Below are positions 1 to 8,519 of a DNA stretch of 64,000 bases, one piece after another. A model generated the notes under the pieces. That model searched no databases. It saw nothing but the letters and a program-made list of their open reading frames with translations, and was not told the DNA's origin. Each line of letters opens with the position of its first letter. Positions within the stretch are counted from its first letter, which is position 1. Made by a program: the position numbers and the translations under genes. This stretch comes from Andalucia godoyi (lineage: Eukaryota; Discoba; Jakobea; Jakobida; Andaluciidae), in assembly GCA_009859145.1 (NCBI GenBank), contig VRVR01000061.1, positions 62,001-126,000 of the forward strand. Reading direction: 5' to 3'.

Positions 1-2
1 GC

Positions 3-536
3 CCTCCGGCTTCTGCCAGTTCTGCCCGCGATGTCATGGCCAAACGCCTTGAAGCATTCCGGCTTGTTAGCTCCGAGACTTCCAATAACACATTCGCCCT
101 CAATCATCCAAAGCCACCTCGTCGGTTTTCTGTGAATGTGAATGAAGATGTGTATGCTCCGTTGCGGAAACTGCGAAGAGCAGAGTTTTCGAACCATTTG
201 AACGAGCTGGAGCTGCAGTTTCACCAAAGAGTGGACGAACGTGCTGTGCATTTGATTGCAGTCCCGGAGTACAACGTTGGTGTTAAAATTGTAAGGCAGG
301 AGGAGATGCCGTCAAAACGGTCTACGTCTCCGGAAGATTGGAAGAAGCGATTCAAGGAAAACCTGGAGGAAATGAGGGCCAAGCAACGTGGACAAATACC
401 GACAAAGAGGAAAACGCGCGTCATGTCCGCGCGCGACGTGGTTCATGCAGATATTGATGCGCACACGGAAAAGTTGGCTCATCTAGGAATGCGAGAGAGT
501 CGTTCTAAACATTCGAGAACACTTTCTGCTCGCTGA
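3..536 (+). CDS. 3' part of an uncharacterised basic protein (5' end outside window)
   Basis: The frame is open from the first bases of the window, so only the last 177 or so residues are visible. The first ATG inside the window is at 36, but the codons before it (Pro/Ala/Ser-rich, then SARDV) read like continuing protein. The visible part is hydrophilic and basic, with a helix-forming Arg/Glu/Leu-rich stretch around RRAEFSNHLNELE and a Lys/Arg-rich tail. It has no membrane segment and no motif I can assign. A faint resemblance to TPX2-type microtubule-binding helices is not strong enough to name it. It ends in TGA, followed by a T-rich intergenic stretch. Confidence 0.6.
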   Translation, partial: PPASASSARDVMAKRLEAFRLVSSETSNNTFALNHPKPPRRFSVNVNEDVYAPLRKLRRAEFSNHLNELELQFHQRVDERAVHLIAVPEYNVGVKIVRQEEMPSKRSTSPEDWKKRFKENLEEMRAKQRGQIPTKRKTRVMSARDVVHADIDAHTEKLAHLGMRESRSKHSRTLSAR

Positions 537-990
537 TTATTATTATTATTATTTTTTCTTCCATTTTTTGATTATTTATTTGTATATTTCTATTTTGATT
601 ATTTATTTTTAAATTTATTTATGGTTTTTGTTTCTCTCTCCGTGCAGTTTCAAATCCATGTTTTTGTTTGCGGTTGAAATGAACGCCTGTGATAGCATTG
701 CATCAATACGAATTGGCTCTAATACGGGTACAATAATGCAATGCTGCATGACAATCGATCCTACGAAAATCAGTCATCTAGTGGGCAAGCCCCAGTTCAC
801 ACAAGTGCCTGCGCGCACCGTGTTGTTCAAAGCGATATTGCACGCACCATTCCAACTGCAGTCCACCTGATTCACCATCTGTCACCGAAGTGTGAGGCTG
901 GGGATGTGCCGGCTGTACGCACACGGAAACACTGGGACGCGCTGTTTTCTTCCATGATCAGGTTGTCGGGAGGTTCCTCGCTTAGGAAGG
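537..990. other. Intergenic, no gene seen
   Basis: The first part is T/A-rich ((TTA)n then T-runs) and is probably the 3' flank of the upstream gene. The rest has mixed composition with only short open frames lacking any family signature. It leads into the tRNA-Leu gene. Confidence 0.5.
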
Positions 991-1075
991 GCACGTGTGG
1001 CCGAGTTGGTCTAAGGCGGTCGACTCAAGTTCGACTCTTCATTCGAGGGCCTGGGTTCGAATCCCAGCGCGTGCA
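991..1075 (+). tRNA. tRNA-Leu (anticodon CAA)
   Basis: A full cloverleaf can be drawn. The acceptor stem GCACGTG pairs with CGCGTGC (1068-1074). The anticodon stem GTCGA/TCGAC encloses loop CTCAAGT with anticodon CAA (reads UUG). A long variable arm typical of Leu follows, then the T-arm CTGGG-TTCGAAT-CCCAG and discriminator A at 1075. No intron interrupts the anticodon loop, although eukaryotic tRNA-Leu(CAA) genes often carry one. T-runs just after the gene (from about 1081) fit RNA polymerase III termination. Confidence 0.95.
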
Positions 1076-1685
1076 AGTAATTTTTTTTATTTTTTTTAAT
1101 AACCATTATTTCTCCTTTCCAAATACTGTCCACTTTTGCTCAGCATGCTGGAGACTTGTTTCCCATGATCAGGAAGCCAGGGCATTGCTCCCTGGGTGGT
1201 TCAACGTAGCGGGGCTCAGTGCTTGGGAAACAGAGGAGGGAATGATCTGCCTTCCTTCCCCCTCCCCTCTCCCGTAAAAGTCCGATGTTCAGCCTCTGAA
1301 AAACAGATGTGTCTGTCAAGGCTCCCGAGTCTGCTCGGACCGTCATTTTGATCCGTTTGACCCAATCAGGACTCTGCTGGCACAGTCATTCACGAGGCAG
1401 AAAAAAAACACTGCAAAACCGTTTCCAACTTCCCCAATGGAAACGTTTTGTCTTTTTGAAAGGGAGGGGAAAAGAAGAAGAAGAAAATTAAACAGATTAT
1501 TTGTCTGACTGTTCATCATTGTTTTTCTCACGTTGGCTCAGTCATCAATAACAATAGGAGGTGGCTGATTTATATATATATATATATATACCATTGTGTT
1601 TATATACGTGTTTTGTTTTTTGGTTTTGTTTTTTTGCATGTACTTATGACATATTGAATCATTGTCGTCCCGATAGTCTAAAGTC
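1076..1685. other. Intergenic with (TA)n
   Basis: It starts with the pol III T-run terminator of the tRNA. A (TA)n microsatellite lies at 1570-1590, and a T-rich stretch leads into the next start codon. No gene is seen. Confidence 0.5.
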
Positions 1686-4661
1686 ATGATGATGATGCCT
1701 CCACAGTCTAGATCCCCTGGGCTCCGATCGACGTCTCCGGGCCCGACATCTCCGGCATCTCTGATCAAGAACACTCCTGTGAATGAGCGAGAAGAGAGCT
1801 TTCGCCAGTGCCTGTCGATCTATGAAGTGTTTTCGCTGAACGAAGGTCCGTTTTCAGCGTGTCCGGTTCGACTAGCGGATACGCTGCTGTTTGATAAAGG
1901 ATCGCCAATTGTGTGGTATTCACATGGGACTTCGCAAGGGCTCGTGGTTTCCAAGTTGGCGGAAGGAAACTTCGAGAATCCAGACATGGTCCTGGACGCA
2001 TTCCGTGCATCGTGTGCCGAAGACACCTCTGCTGCACATTCGATCGCTGTGAACTATCACCAAGAAGTCCACTCGGTTCCTTACTCGTTCAAGCCCCTGG
2101 CTGGGAGAGCAAATTTGCTGTTTCATCAAAAGAAAGGAATCAAGTACCCGTATCGAGAGAAGCCGCCGGTAGCATTTGTTATGCAGCGCGACCATCCTGG
2201 ATCTGTGCGCTATGTAGATGAAGAGCAGCTGTGCAGACTGCTGAAACACGGTCGTCGAACAGGCTTCACGGGAATGGTGCAGAAGATTGTGCCTGTGTAT
2301 CCGTTCAACAATCCCCCATCAGAAGAGTCTTCCGATGGAAAAAAGGTTGGAAGACCGATCATGATAGAATGGCATCATAAAGCTGGGAAGGCAGCTGGTC
2401 GGGAATCAAAACGAAACAGCGAAACCTCATTTGCCCCCACAACATCATCGTCGCTGCAATTCCAGCAGCAAGTGTTATCAGCGTTGGTTCCAAAGAACGA
2501 GCACGGATGCACTTGGTATCCGACGATTCCACCCACAAATGCCAGTTTCGTTTTCTGGTCCCCTGACCAGCCTTTGAGCCTTGTAGAAACGGATCTGCTC
2601 ACAATGTTTTCACAGAGAGTGGTTCTTCATTTGAAAAGAGTCGCGCAGTATGCAGCTCGGCGCTCTCCTTTTGCCCCTAATGCCAGTGTACATTCGAACG
2701 GTCGCGGCAGCTCGAGCATAGAAGAGCCGGATGATTTTCAAGACTTCAGTGACGGGGAGGACGACGTGGACTCGCTGCTTCGAAATAGCTCATTTACCAG
2801 CGATTCTCCTCCACCCGTGCGGCCCGCTCATCCGACTGCGACTTTGGAGTGTGTAGAGTTCTCAATCCTCCTGGCTCGTCAAATCGTGAAGCCTCCCCCT
2901 CCTCCTGCGTCAACTAGCGCTTCGTCTGCATTGCCTGGAGCAGCGCTGAACAGCAGTCGCGGCTCCATTCCGTCCCGAACTCACCAAACATCCATTGATA
3001 GTAACAGCGGAACGTTCTTGACCTCCGTCAATCCTCCAACCGCTCGATCGTCGTCACCTCCTGCTCGATCGTCCTATCAATCCAGTCAATACACTGCTAC
3101 GCGGCCGAGCGAAATCTATTTCTTGTACACGACTCGCATCGTGATTACCCCGAGGCAAACCTTGCTCAAGTGTCTTCCGTGGCCCCCGGTGCAGCTTCGA
3201 CACAACTTGTTTCCCGAGAATCACCCACTCCCTTCGGCCGCTGCGCAGAACGCGGTGGGCCGAAGCCCCGTGCCCTCCAATCTATTTTTGGGGCCAAAGA
3301 AGAATTCATCGTCTCCGACTCCGCTTCCTGCGCTCGGGAAGCAGCATCCTGGGCTGTTTACAAAGCCTGGTGCAAAAGTGGAACCTGTGAAGTCTAAATC
3401 TCCTACACGCATCAATGGCATTCCGCACTCGGGATCCGTCAATCATGATGCGCTGGACGCCCATTGTCCGAATTGCGATCATCACATTACGTCTAGAAAA
3501 GAACTCTTGAGTGTTACGTTTGAGCAGTGCATCGGCTCCACTGCTTGTCCCATACTGTCCCTCGATGACATCAGCTATACCTCTCCAACGATCCGCCATA
3601 TGTTTGCGATACAAGTTGTGCCGACAGCTTCCGGTCGTCGATCTGCGGCTGCGCGAAAGAAAGCGGCCGTGGCAAGTTCGCAGCCTCGTTCCGAGCCCCC
3701 TTTTCTTCTCCGACAATCCACTGAGCAGCTGTTGCGACGAACAAGAGGACTGTTCGGTAATCCTCTCAAGCAGCGGCAGGACTCTGTTGTGATGCGAATG
3801 CACGACCGTATACCTCGTGCTTTTCGACCCAGAATTCCGGAAATTGCGCAAGACCTCGAAAGTTTTCGGTGGGACGAGTTGCTTATGCGGAAGGAGTTTC
3901 TTTCCCGTGCGGTTCTCGTGTGTTCAAAGTGCTGCCTGGAGATTCAGGAAGCGTATTGGAAGCGGTTTGAAAAGCGAGCCAAGGAAGAGCTTGCTCCGAC
4001 CATTCAAGATCCTCTGTACAACTCGAGACCGGGGACACCAGACTTCAAACGACCAAGTTCGTCTTCGTCTTCCGTGTTGTACGGCGGCAGTCCTTCTCCT
4101 GGAAGAAGGCAGTCTATCTCGGACCGTAATGCGGGCGGCTCGCCACAGAAGACTGTCAATGGATCGAGTGGGATCAACTCTGCTGGTTCGCAGAAACCGG
4201 TTCCGACGCTGAGCGACAGGATTCAGAAGAAGCGCAGCCATCCGCAGTCTGCCTCACCTTACGGGAGTCGATCTCCCGGGAGAACTCCTGCCATCGCCAC
4301 AATGGAGCTGACGCCAAAGCGTACTCCTTCGGAACTGACCGGCCAACTGAAGCAAATGAATCGTCAGCAGAAGCGCGTGTTTGATGTGGACTTTGATGCG
4401 CGAAAGGAAAGAAGAGAGAGAGCGCGGCGACAGCAGGAAAAGATGCGGGAAGAAGAGTACATCTTTTTGCACACCATCCGACCAGGATCTTCCCTGTCTG
4501 GCAAGCGCCCCACACCGCTGCAACCGAGGTCGAAATCAGCGTCGCCTAGTCGCGCAAAGGAGCAGCAGACCTCAGCATCGCCCAAACCCGCGGTTCCTTC
4601 CCTCAAGCTCACAAAGAAGAAGTCCTCCAAGCCAAACACACCTCTCACCCGATACCCGTGA
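1686..4661 (+). CDS. Large uncharacterised Ser/Pro-rich protein, 991 aa
   Basis: A single open frame starts with four consecutive ATG codons, so the exact start is ambiguous by up to three residues. Residues 1-30 are Ser/Pro-rich. Residues about 35-230 look globular (SLNEGPFSACPVRLADTLLF, then VVSKLAEGNF and LLFHQKKGIKYPYREKPP). The middle is acidic and Ser/Pro-rich. A second conserved-looking part near residues 590-640 has a CPNC motif (HCPNCDHHITSRKELL) and a later VCSKCCLEIQ motif, possibly a split zinc site. The last 170 residues are very basic with an Arg/Glu-rich helix (ARKERRERARRQQEKMREEE). There is no signal peptide or TM segment. I do not recognise the family. The basic tail suggests nucleic-acid or microtubule binding, but that is only inference. 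Confidence 0.85.
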   Translation: MMMMPPQSRSPGLRSTSPGPTSPASLIKNTPVNEREESFRQCLSIYEVFSLNEGPFSACPVRLADTLLFDKGSPIVWYSHGTSQGLVVSKLAEGNFENPDMVLDAFRASCAEDTSAAHSIAVNYHQEVHSVPYSFKPLAGRANLLFHQKKGIKYPYREKPPVAFVMQRDHPGSVRYVDEEQLCRLLKHGRRTGFTGMVQKIVPVYPFNNPPSEESSDGKKVGRPIMIEWHHKAGKAAGRESKRNSETSFAPTTSSSLQFQQQVLSALVPKNEHGCTWYPTIPPTNASFVFWSPDQPLSLVETDLLTMFSQRVVLHLKRVAQYAARRSPFAPNASVHSNGRGSSSIEEPDDFQDFSDGEDDVDSLLRNSSFTSDSPPPVRPAHPTATLECVEFSILLARQIVKPPPPPASTSASSALPGAALNSSRGSIPSRTHQTSIDSNSGTFLTSVNPPTARSSSPPARSSYQSSQYTATRPSEIYFLYTTRIVITPRQTLLKCLPWPPVQLRHNLFPENHPLPSAAAQNAVGRSPVPSNLFLGPKKNSSSPTPLPALGKQHPGLFTKPGAKVEPVKSKSPTRINGIPHSGSVNHDALDAHCPNCDHHITSRKELLSVTFEQCIGSTACPILSLDDISYTSPTIRHMFAIQVVPTASGRRSAAARKKAAVASSQPRSEPPFLLRQSTEQLLRRTRGLFGNPLKQRQDSVVMRMHDRIPRAFRPRIPEIAQDLESFRWDELLMRKEFLSRAVLVCSKCCLEIQEAYWKRFEKRAKEELAPTIQDPLYNSRPGTPDFKRPSSSSSSVLYGGSPSPGRRQSISDRNAGGSPQKTVNGSSGINSAGSQKPVPTLSDRIQKKRSHPQSASPYGSRSPGRTPAIATMELTPKRTPSELTGQLKQMNRQQKRVFDVDFDARKERRERARRQQEKMREEEYIFLHTIRPGSSLSGKRPTPLQPRSKSASPSRAKEQQTSASPKPAVPSLKLTKKKSSKPNTPLTRYP

Positions 4662-4937
4662 AGCATCCCTCCCCAAACTCCCAGGCCCCAACCATTCTGC
4701 AGCCCTCGTGCAGCCTCTGGCTTCTTGTCGGCTGTAATTTAAAAAAGTAACGCAAACCCTTGACCGTGATACACTCCGCTCGGGTGCATGCAAACCTGCT
4801 TTGGTCTGCTACGATCTTCCTATTGCTTTAACTCTTTCTTGTTTTCTTGGTTTCTTTTTTGTTGTTGTTGTTGCTTGCTTGCTTGTTTGCTTGTCGTTTT
4901 TAAATCTCAGTTTACTGCCATTTCACTTGTTCCAGAG

Positions 4938-5918
4938 ATGGCCCAGCCGTATAGCTCGCAGTCGCCGTATGGGTCGCAGTCGGCCATCGCACGGGATGGA
5001 TTTGCGCAAAAGCAAGGCATTCTGCACAAGGCCACGAGTCGGCCTGGGAGCGTTGTTGCACTGGTGAACATTGTCGCTGTGTTCATTGTCGTTGTGCTTC
5101 TTGGGGTGTCTGTGTCGACGGATACTGTGTGGTGGCACTTGAAGCTGCAAGCAGGAGAGTTTAAAGTCATGCTTTCCGAACTGCAGCAGTGTCCGTCGTC
5201 CGGAAGGTGCGCGGGATACGAATACGATAGCGCTATGTTCCAGCATCCTTCTGACGCAAAGGACTGGATGAAAGTGCAGAAGAGCACAGCAGACGCTGCC
5301 TTTTCGTTTGTCTTCATTGCGTTCCTCGTGCAGCTCATCTCGTATGCGTTCTTCGTCCAGATGAGCAACAAGCTCGCGGTGGTCCTTGGATACGTGTTCT
5401 TTGCTGCGTTGACGCTTGGGTGGATTTTGGTCATTGGCTCCACATTTCGCTTTTCCGGCGGCGTCGTCTCGGAACTGGTGTGCAAAGACATCTTTTCGAG
5501 TGAAAACTTGCTGAATCTTCTCTCGAACATTTGCAAAGACAAGTACTTTGCTGCAGACGAAACCGTCAGTGACCAGGGCGGAAACTCTCAGAGCAATTCT
5601 TGGGGCCCCAAAGCCGGATGGAACTGCTCCCTGGTCTCATTCATCTTTGGATTCTTTATGATCTCTGCAGCGATCCTCACGCTCGTGAGGTTCTCAAGAG
5701 TGCGCGCACAGGAAGGAGACAATGGGAAAACCGGTGGATATCATGACAACTCCTCGCTGGTCGGCTATCCCAATGCAGGCTACAACTACCATGCCGAGTC
5801 TTCCGGGTACAATCCTCCCGCTCCGATATTCTCAGCATCCTCCTACAACCCGCCTCCGCAGCACCAAGCAGCCTACTACCCACCCCCTCCACCCCAAAGT
5901 GCATACACCAGTGTCTGA
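4938..5918 (+). CDS. Claudin-like four-TM membrane protein, Pro-rich tail (paralogue 1)
   Basis: This 326-residue protein has four hydrophobic segments, at about residues 37-59, 119-140, 146-168 and 230-252. The first extracellular loop begins TVWW and contains two Cys; the second contains WGPKAGWNC. The arrangement resembles the claudin/PMP22/Sur7-type tetraspan fold, but the exact family is not proven. The cytosolic C-terminus is Tyr/Pro-rich (YYPPPPP). The frame is open upstream to 4788, but that extension is a T/C-rich stretch coding Phe/Cys/Leu runs. The ATG at 4938 matches the start of the paralogue at 7329, so I place the start there. It probably acts at the plasma membrane or in an endomembrane. 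The tandem partner lies 1.4 kb downstream in the same orientation. Confidence 0.85.
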   Translation: MAQPYSSQSPYGSQSAIARDGFAQKQGILHKATSRPGSVVALVNIVAVFIVVVLLGVSVSTDTVWWHLKLQAGEFKVMLSELQQCPSSGRCAGYEYDSAMFQHPSDAKDWMKVQKSTADAAFSFVFIAFLVQLISYAFFVQMSNKLAVVLGYVFFAALTLGWILVIGSTFRFSGGVVSELVCKDIFSSENLLNLLSNICKDKYFAADETVSDQGGNSQSNSWGPKAGWNCSLVSFIFGFFMISAAILTLVRFSRVRAQEGDNGKTGGYHDNSSLVGYPNAGYNYHAESSGYNPPAPIFSASSYNPPPQHQAAYYPPPPPQSAYTSV

Positions 5919-6526
5919 GCTGTGTCCGCAGGTTAGAAGAAAACACGTAAACACTCGACTAAGGAAGAATGAACGAACCAACATCAAGGGTACGTTGGTG
6001 GCGAATCGGATACCTGCTGGGAAATGTGCTCTCACAAGGGCTGTTTCGGGAGGGGGGGTCCGTGATGCGACATTTCTTGAGAGAGAATTTTTTCTGCACT
6101 GCTGGGAGTTAGTTAATCGGGCTAATCGGTGCGGTGATACGGCAACCGCAAGCTGAACATCGGGCAGCATTTCTTCGTGTGTGTATTCTGCTCCGGGTCT
6201 GAGTGTACGCACGACACATGCATGCTGAATACGAAAAGACCGAGAGACGAAGAAGACATGTCATCATTTGCACGGCTGCAGCGATGATGGGAAAAAATCA
6301 GAAAATGTAGAGGAAATCCAGCGACCTGCGGCATGAGGAAGAGCAGGCGCAGAACGACGCGGAGAGTGCAGACGGGAGGGGGGGAGCCCACAGCTGGAGG
6401 CTATGTGGGCTGCGCTTGTTCTTGCTTTCGGATGCGTGGTCACGCGCAGCGAATCTCTCACGTGTTGTCTTTTCTTTTTCTTTCCCTCTCGGACAATCGC
6501 ACCCCAGCGCCCCTGATCACCGTTGA
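5919..6526. other. Intergenic before transposon relic
   Basis: This is the 3' flank of the first claudin-like gene. Only short frames without family signature are present. It ends where similarity to the two other Fanzor-derived repeats begins. Confidence 0.4.
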
Positions 6527-6968
6527 ATAAAAACACGTCATTGTCATGCATACGGAAGTATACACAAACAGACACGGTCAATACCGACCGACACCAGCAC
6601 GTTTGTTTCACAGGAATTCGTGATACAGGGCCTCCTAGGTCCCGCAGACCTCCTAAGAGACCACGTGTCACTGCGCCTACCGCCTCTTCCTCTCGTATCT
6701 CCCGTTGTATCAATCGCTGCAACTGAGGACACGAAAGCGCCTGCTGCTAGGGCCGTCAGAATCAAAATGCACCCTTCTCAGGAGCAACGTGTCACGCTGA
6801 GAAAGTGGCTCACCGATTGATCGAGATTGGGAACGGAGCGCGGGAACATTTATCTGAAGAGCGCCGTGAGGCGTGTTGGGGCCGATCCCCTTCCCGGCAA
6901 CGGCATGCAAGATTGAATATGCATGTCTGTTCGTAGATATGCAGCATGTTCAGTATATAATGTAGGCG
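6527..6968 (+). mobile_element. Non-autonomous Fanzor/TnpB-derived repeat, copy 1 (internal deletion)
   Basis: This 442-bp element is nearly identical over most of its length to the reverse complement of 40902-41342 and shares both ends with 57982-58532. The left end reads ATAAaAACACgTCATTGTCATG. An internal frame encodes a basic stretch (PPRSRRPPKRPRV), then AVRIKMHPSQEQRVTLRKWL, which has the shape of a TnpB/Fanzor N-terminus. After TD and a stop, the sequence jumps to GATCGAGATTGGGAACGG..., a damaged version of the RuvC-III region (DRDWNGARNIYLK in the best frame). The right end has a hairpin (GCATGTC, 8-nt loop, GATATGC) and finishes ATAATGTAGGCG. A frameshift separates the NLS-like part from the RIKMHPSQEQR part. 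It cannot encode a nuclease. It sits between the two claudin-like paralogues. Confidence 0.75.
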
Positions 6969-7328
6969 CTAGCACCCGCCCCGCAAGATGATGCAGGATG
7001 ATCTATGCCGTGATCGCACCCAGCTGTTAGCACAGCTCTTACCAGAAACTGATAGAGTCGTCAGCCATGTTTGGTGTTTTGCCGCAAATCGGAAAGAGAA
7101 AAAGGCTCGGGGCGAACTCCTCTATGCTTTTCCTCCGTTGCCTGCGTTGTCCTCACGCTTCTTGTGTTGGCGAGCGCGGTGTGCTGTCGAGGATCTCTCT
7201 TCCTGCTTGGCTGAGTGTGGTTTTCTATATTTTGTCTATTTTGTTTTTTCTTTTTTTCTTTTTGTATTTTTTTCCTCTTCTTCTTCTCGTTCTTCTTTTT
7301 CATAATTGAATTTGATTCAACAACAGAC
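6969..7328. promoter_or_regulatory. 5' region of second claudin-like gene, T/C-rich leader
   Basis: The last 110 bases before the start codon are strongly T/C-rich (TTTTCTTTTTTTCTTTTTG and similar). Comparable T/C tracts precede the first paralogue, Sec24, tubulin and the apyrase genes, so this is probably a recurrent promoter or leader feature. That reading is inference. Confidence 0.35.
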
Positions 7329-8339
7329 ATGTCGAACGCTTACACGGCATACTCTGCGCAGCCGCAGCCTGTGTACAACTCGTACACGGCAGCCCCGAAC
7401 CCGTACGGAGCGCCGGTCCATCAGCCAGCATATGCTCCGACGACGACAACGCAAGTGAACTCTCCGCCGGTTGTGCGACAGAAGCCATATCGAAGATCGG
7501 GAACGTGCCCTGCGATTACGTCCATTGTTCTCTTTTTTGTGATGCTCGTCCTTCTGGGTGTTGCAGTCTCGACAAAGACAGTCTGGTGGAAGTTTAAATC
7601 ATCCAACTTCATTAATTATACGTTTACACTGTATCCAACGAATGCAGAGTTGTGCTACGCCGACAGTTGCGATACGCGCGATTATGACGATTCGTCGTGG
7701 ACAGACCCTTCCGCGGCAAATTCGTGGTTCAAGCAACAAAAGGGCATTGCTGGAGCCGCATTTGCATTTGCGCTCATGTCGTTCCTGCTTCAGTTGATCT
7801 CCCATATCTTTTTTTTCCAGCGCAGCAACAAATTGGCGGTACAGGTTGGCTATGTATACTTGTTGTTTTTGTTTCTGACGTTCGTGTTGACGATTGCGTC
7901 GACATTCCGGTACTCTGGTAATATCTCACGTGTTGTGTGCGATGATCTCCGTGATCTCGGCTCCACGATTACCTCGCTGTGCTCGAACCATTATTTCGCC
8001 GCAGACGAGACCATCACATACATGGGCGGAGTTCAAATTCACAACACCTGGGGTCCTGAAGCTGGCTGGAAATGCTCCCTAACTGCGTTCATCTTTGGAA
8101 TCATTGTCTTGCCGTTCGCGTTGGTCACCATCATTCGATTCGCCAAGACCCGGCGATTGGAGGGAGACAATCCTCGTGCTCCAGGATCTGGTTACAACAA
8201 CATGCCGGCGGGTGCAGACATGTACAATGCACCGCCACTGCATGCCCAGCCCGCTGCCTACGCATACAACCCACCAGTTGCGCAACAGTCATATTACCCT
8301 CCACCTCCTGCAAGCAGCAACCAATACTCGAGCATCTAG
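7329..8339 (+). CDS. Claudin-like four-TM membrane protein, Pro-rich tail (paralogue 2)
   Basis: This 336-residue protein is clearly related to the product of 4938-5918. It shares the TM1 segment followed by TKTVWWKFK, the core AFALMSFLLQLISHIFFFQ, the loop motif YFAADETI, WGPEAGWKCS before TM4, and a Tyr/Pro-rich end (SYYPPPPASS). The N-terminal 50 residues are Tyr/Pro/Gln-rich. An upstream extension of the open frame codes only Phe-rich sequence from the T/C leader, so the ATG at 7329 is preferred. Function is unknown; membrane organisation or cell-surface contact is a guess from the fold. The pair arose by tandem duplication and has since diverged mostly in the tails. Confidence 0.85.
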   Translation: MSNAYTAYSAQPQPVYNSYTAAPNPYGAPVHQPAYAPTTTTQVNSPPVVRQKPYRRSGTCPAITSIVLFFVMLVLLGVAVSTKTVWWKFKSSNFINYTFTLYPTNAELCYADSCDTRDYDDSSWTDPSAANSWFKQQKGIAGAAFAFALMSFLLQLISHIFFFQRSNKLAVQVGYVYLLFLFLTFVLTIASTFRYSGNISRVVCDDLRDLGSTITSLCSNHYFAADETITYMGGVQIHNTWGPEAGWKCSLTAFIFGIIVLPFALVTIIRFAKTRRLEGDNPRAPGSGYNNMPAGADMYNAPPLHAQPAAYAYNPPVAQQSYYPPPPASSNQYSSI

Positions 8340-8519
8340 ATGGATTCTGAACGACATTCAAAACATCCCTTCCCCCCCTCGTCTGATTGTTGTTGCTGTT
8401 GCTGTTGTTGGAATTTGTTTCTCCACTTCTGTTTCTGTATTCTGTTTCCAATGTTCGATTCCGTTGCAACGTTTTATGGTCTATTTAAAAAATAATAACA
8501 ACTTTCTTTTGGAAAATGT

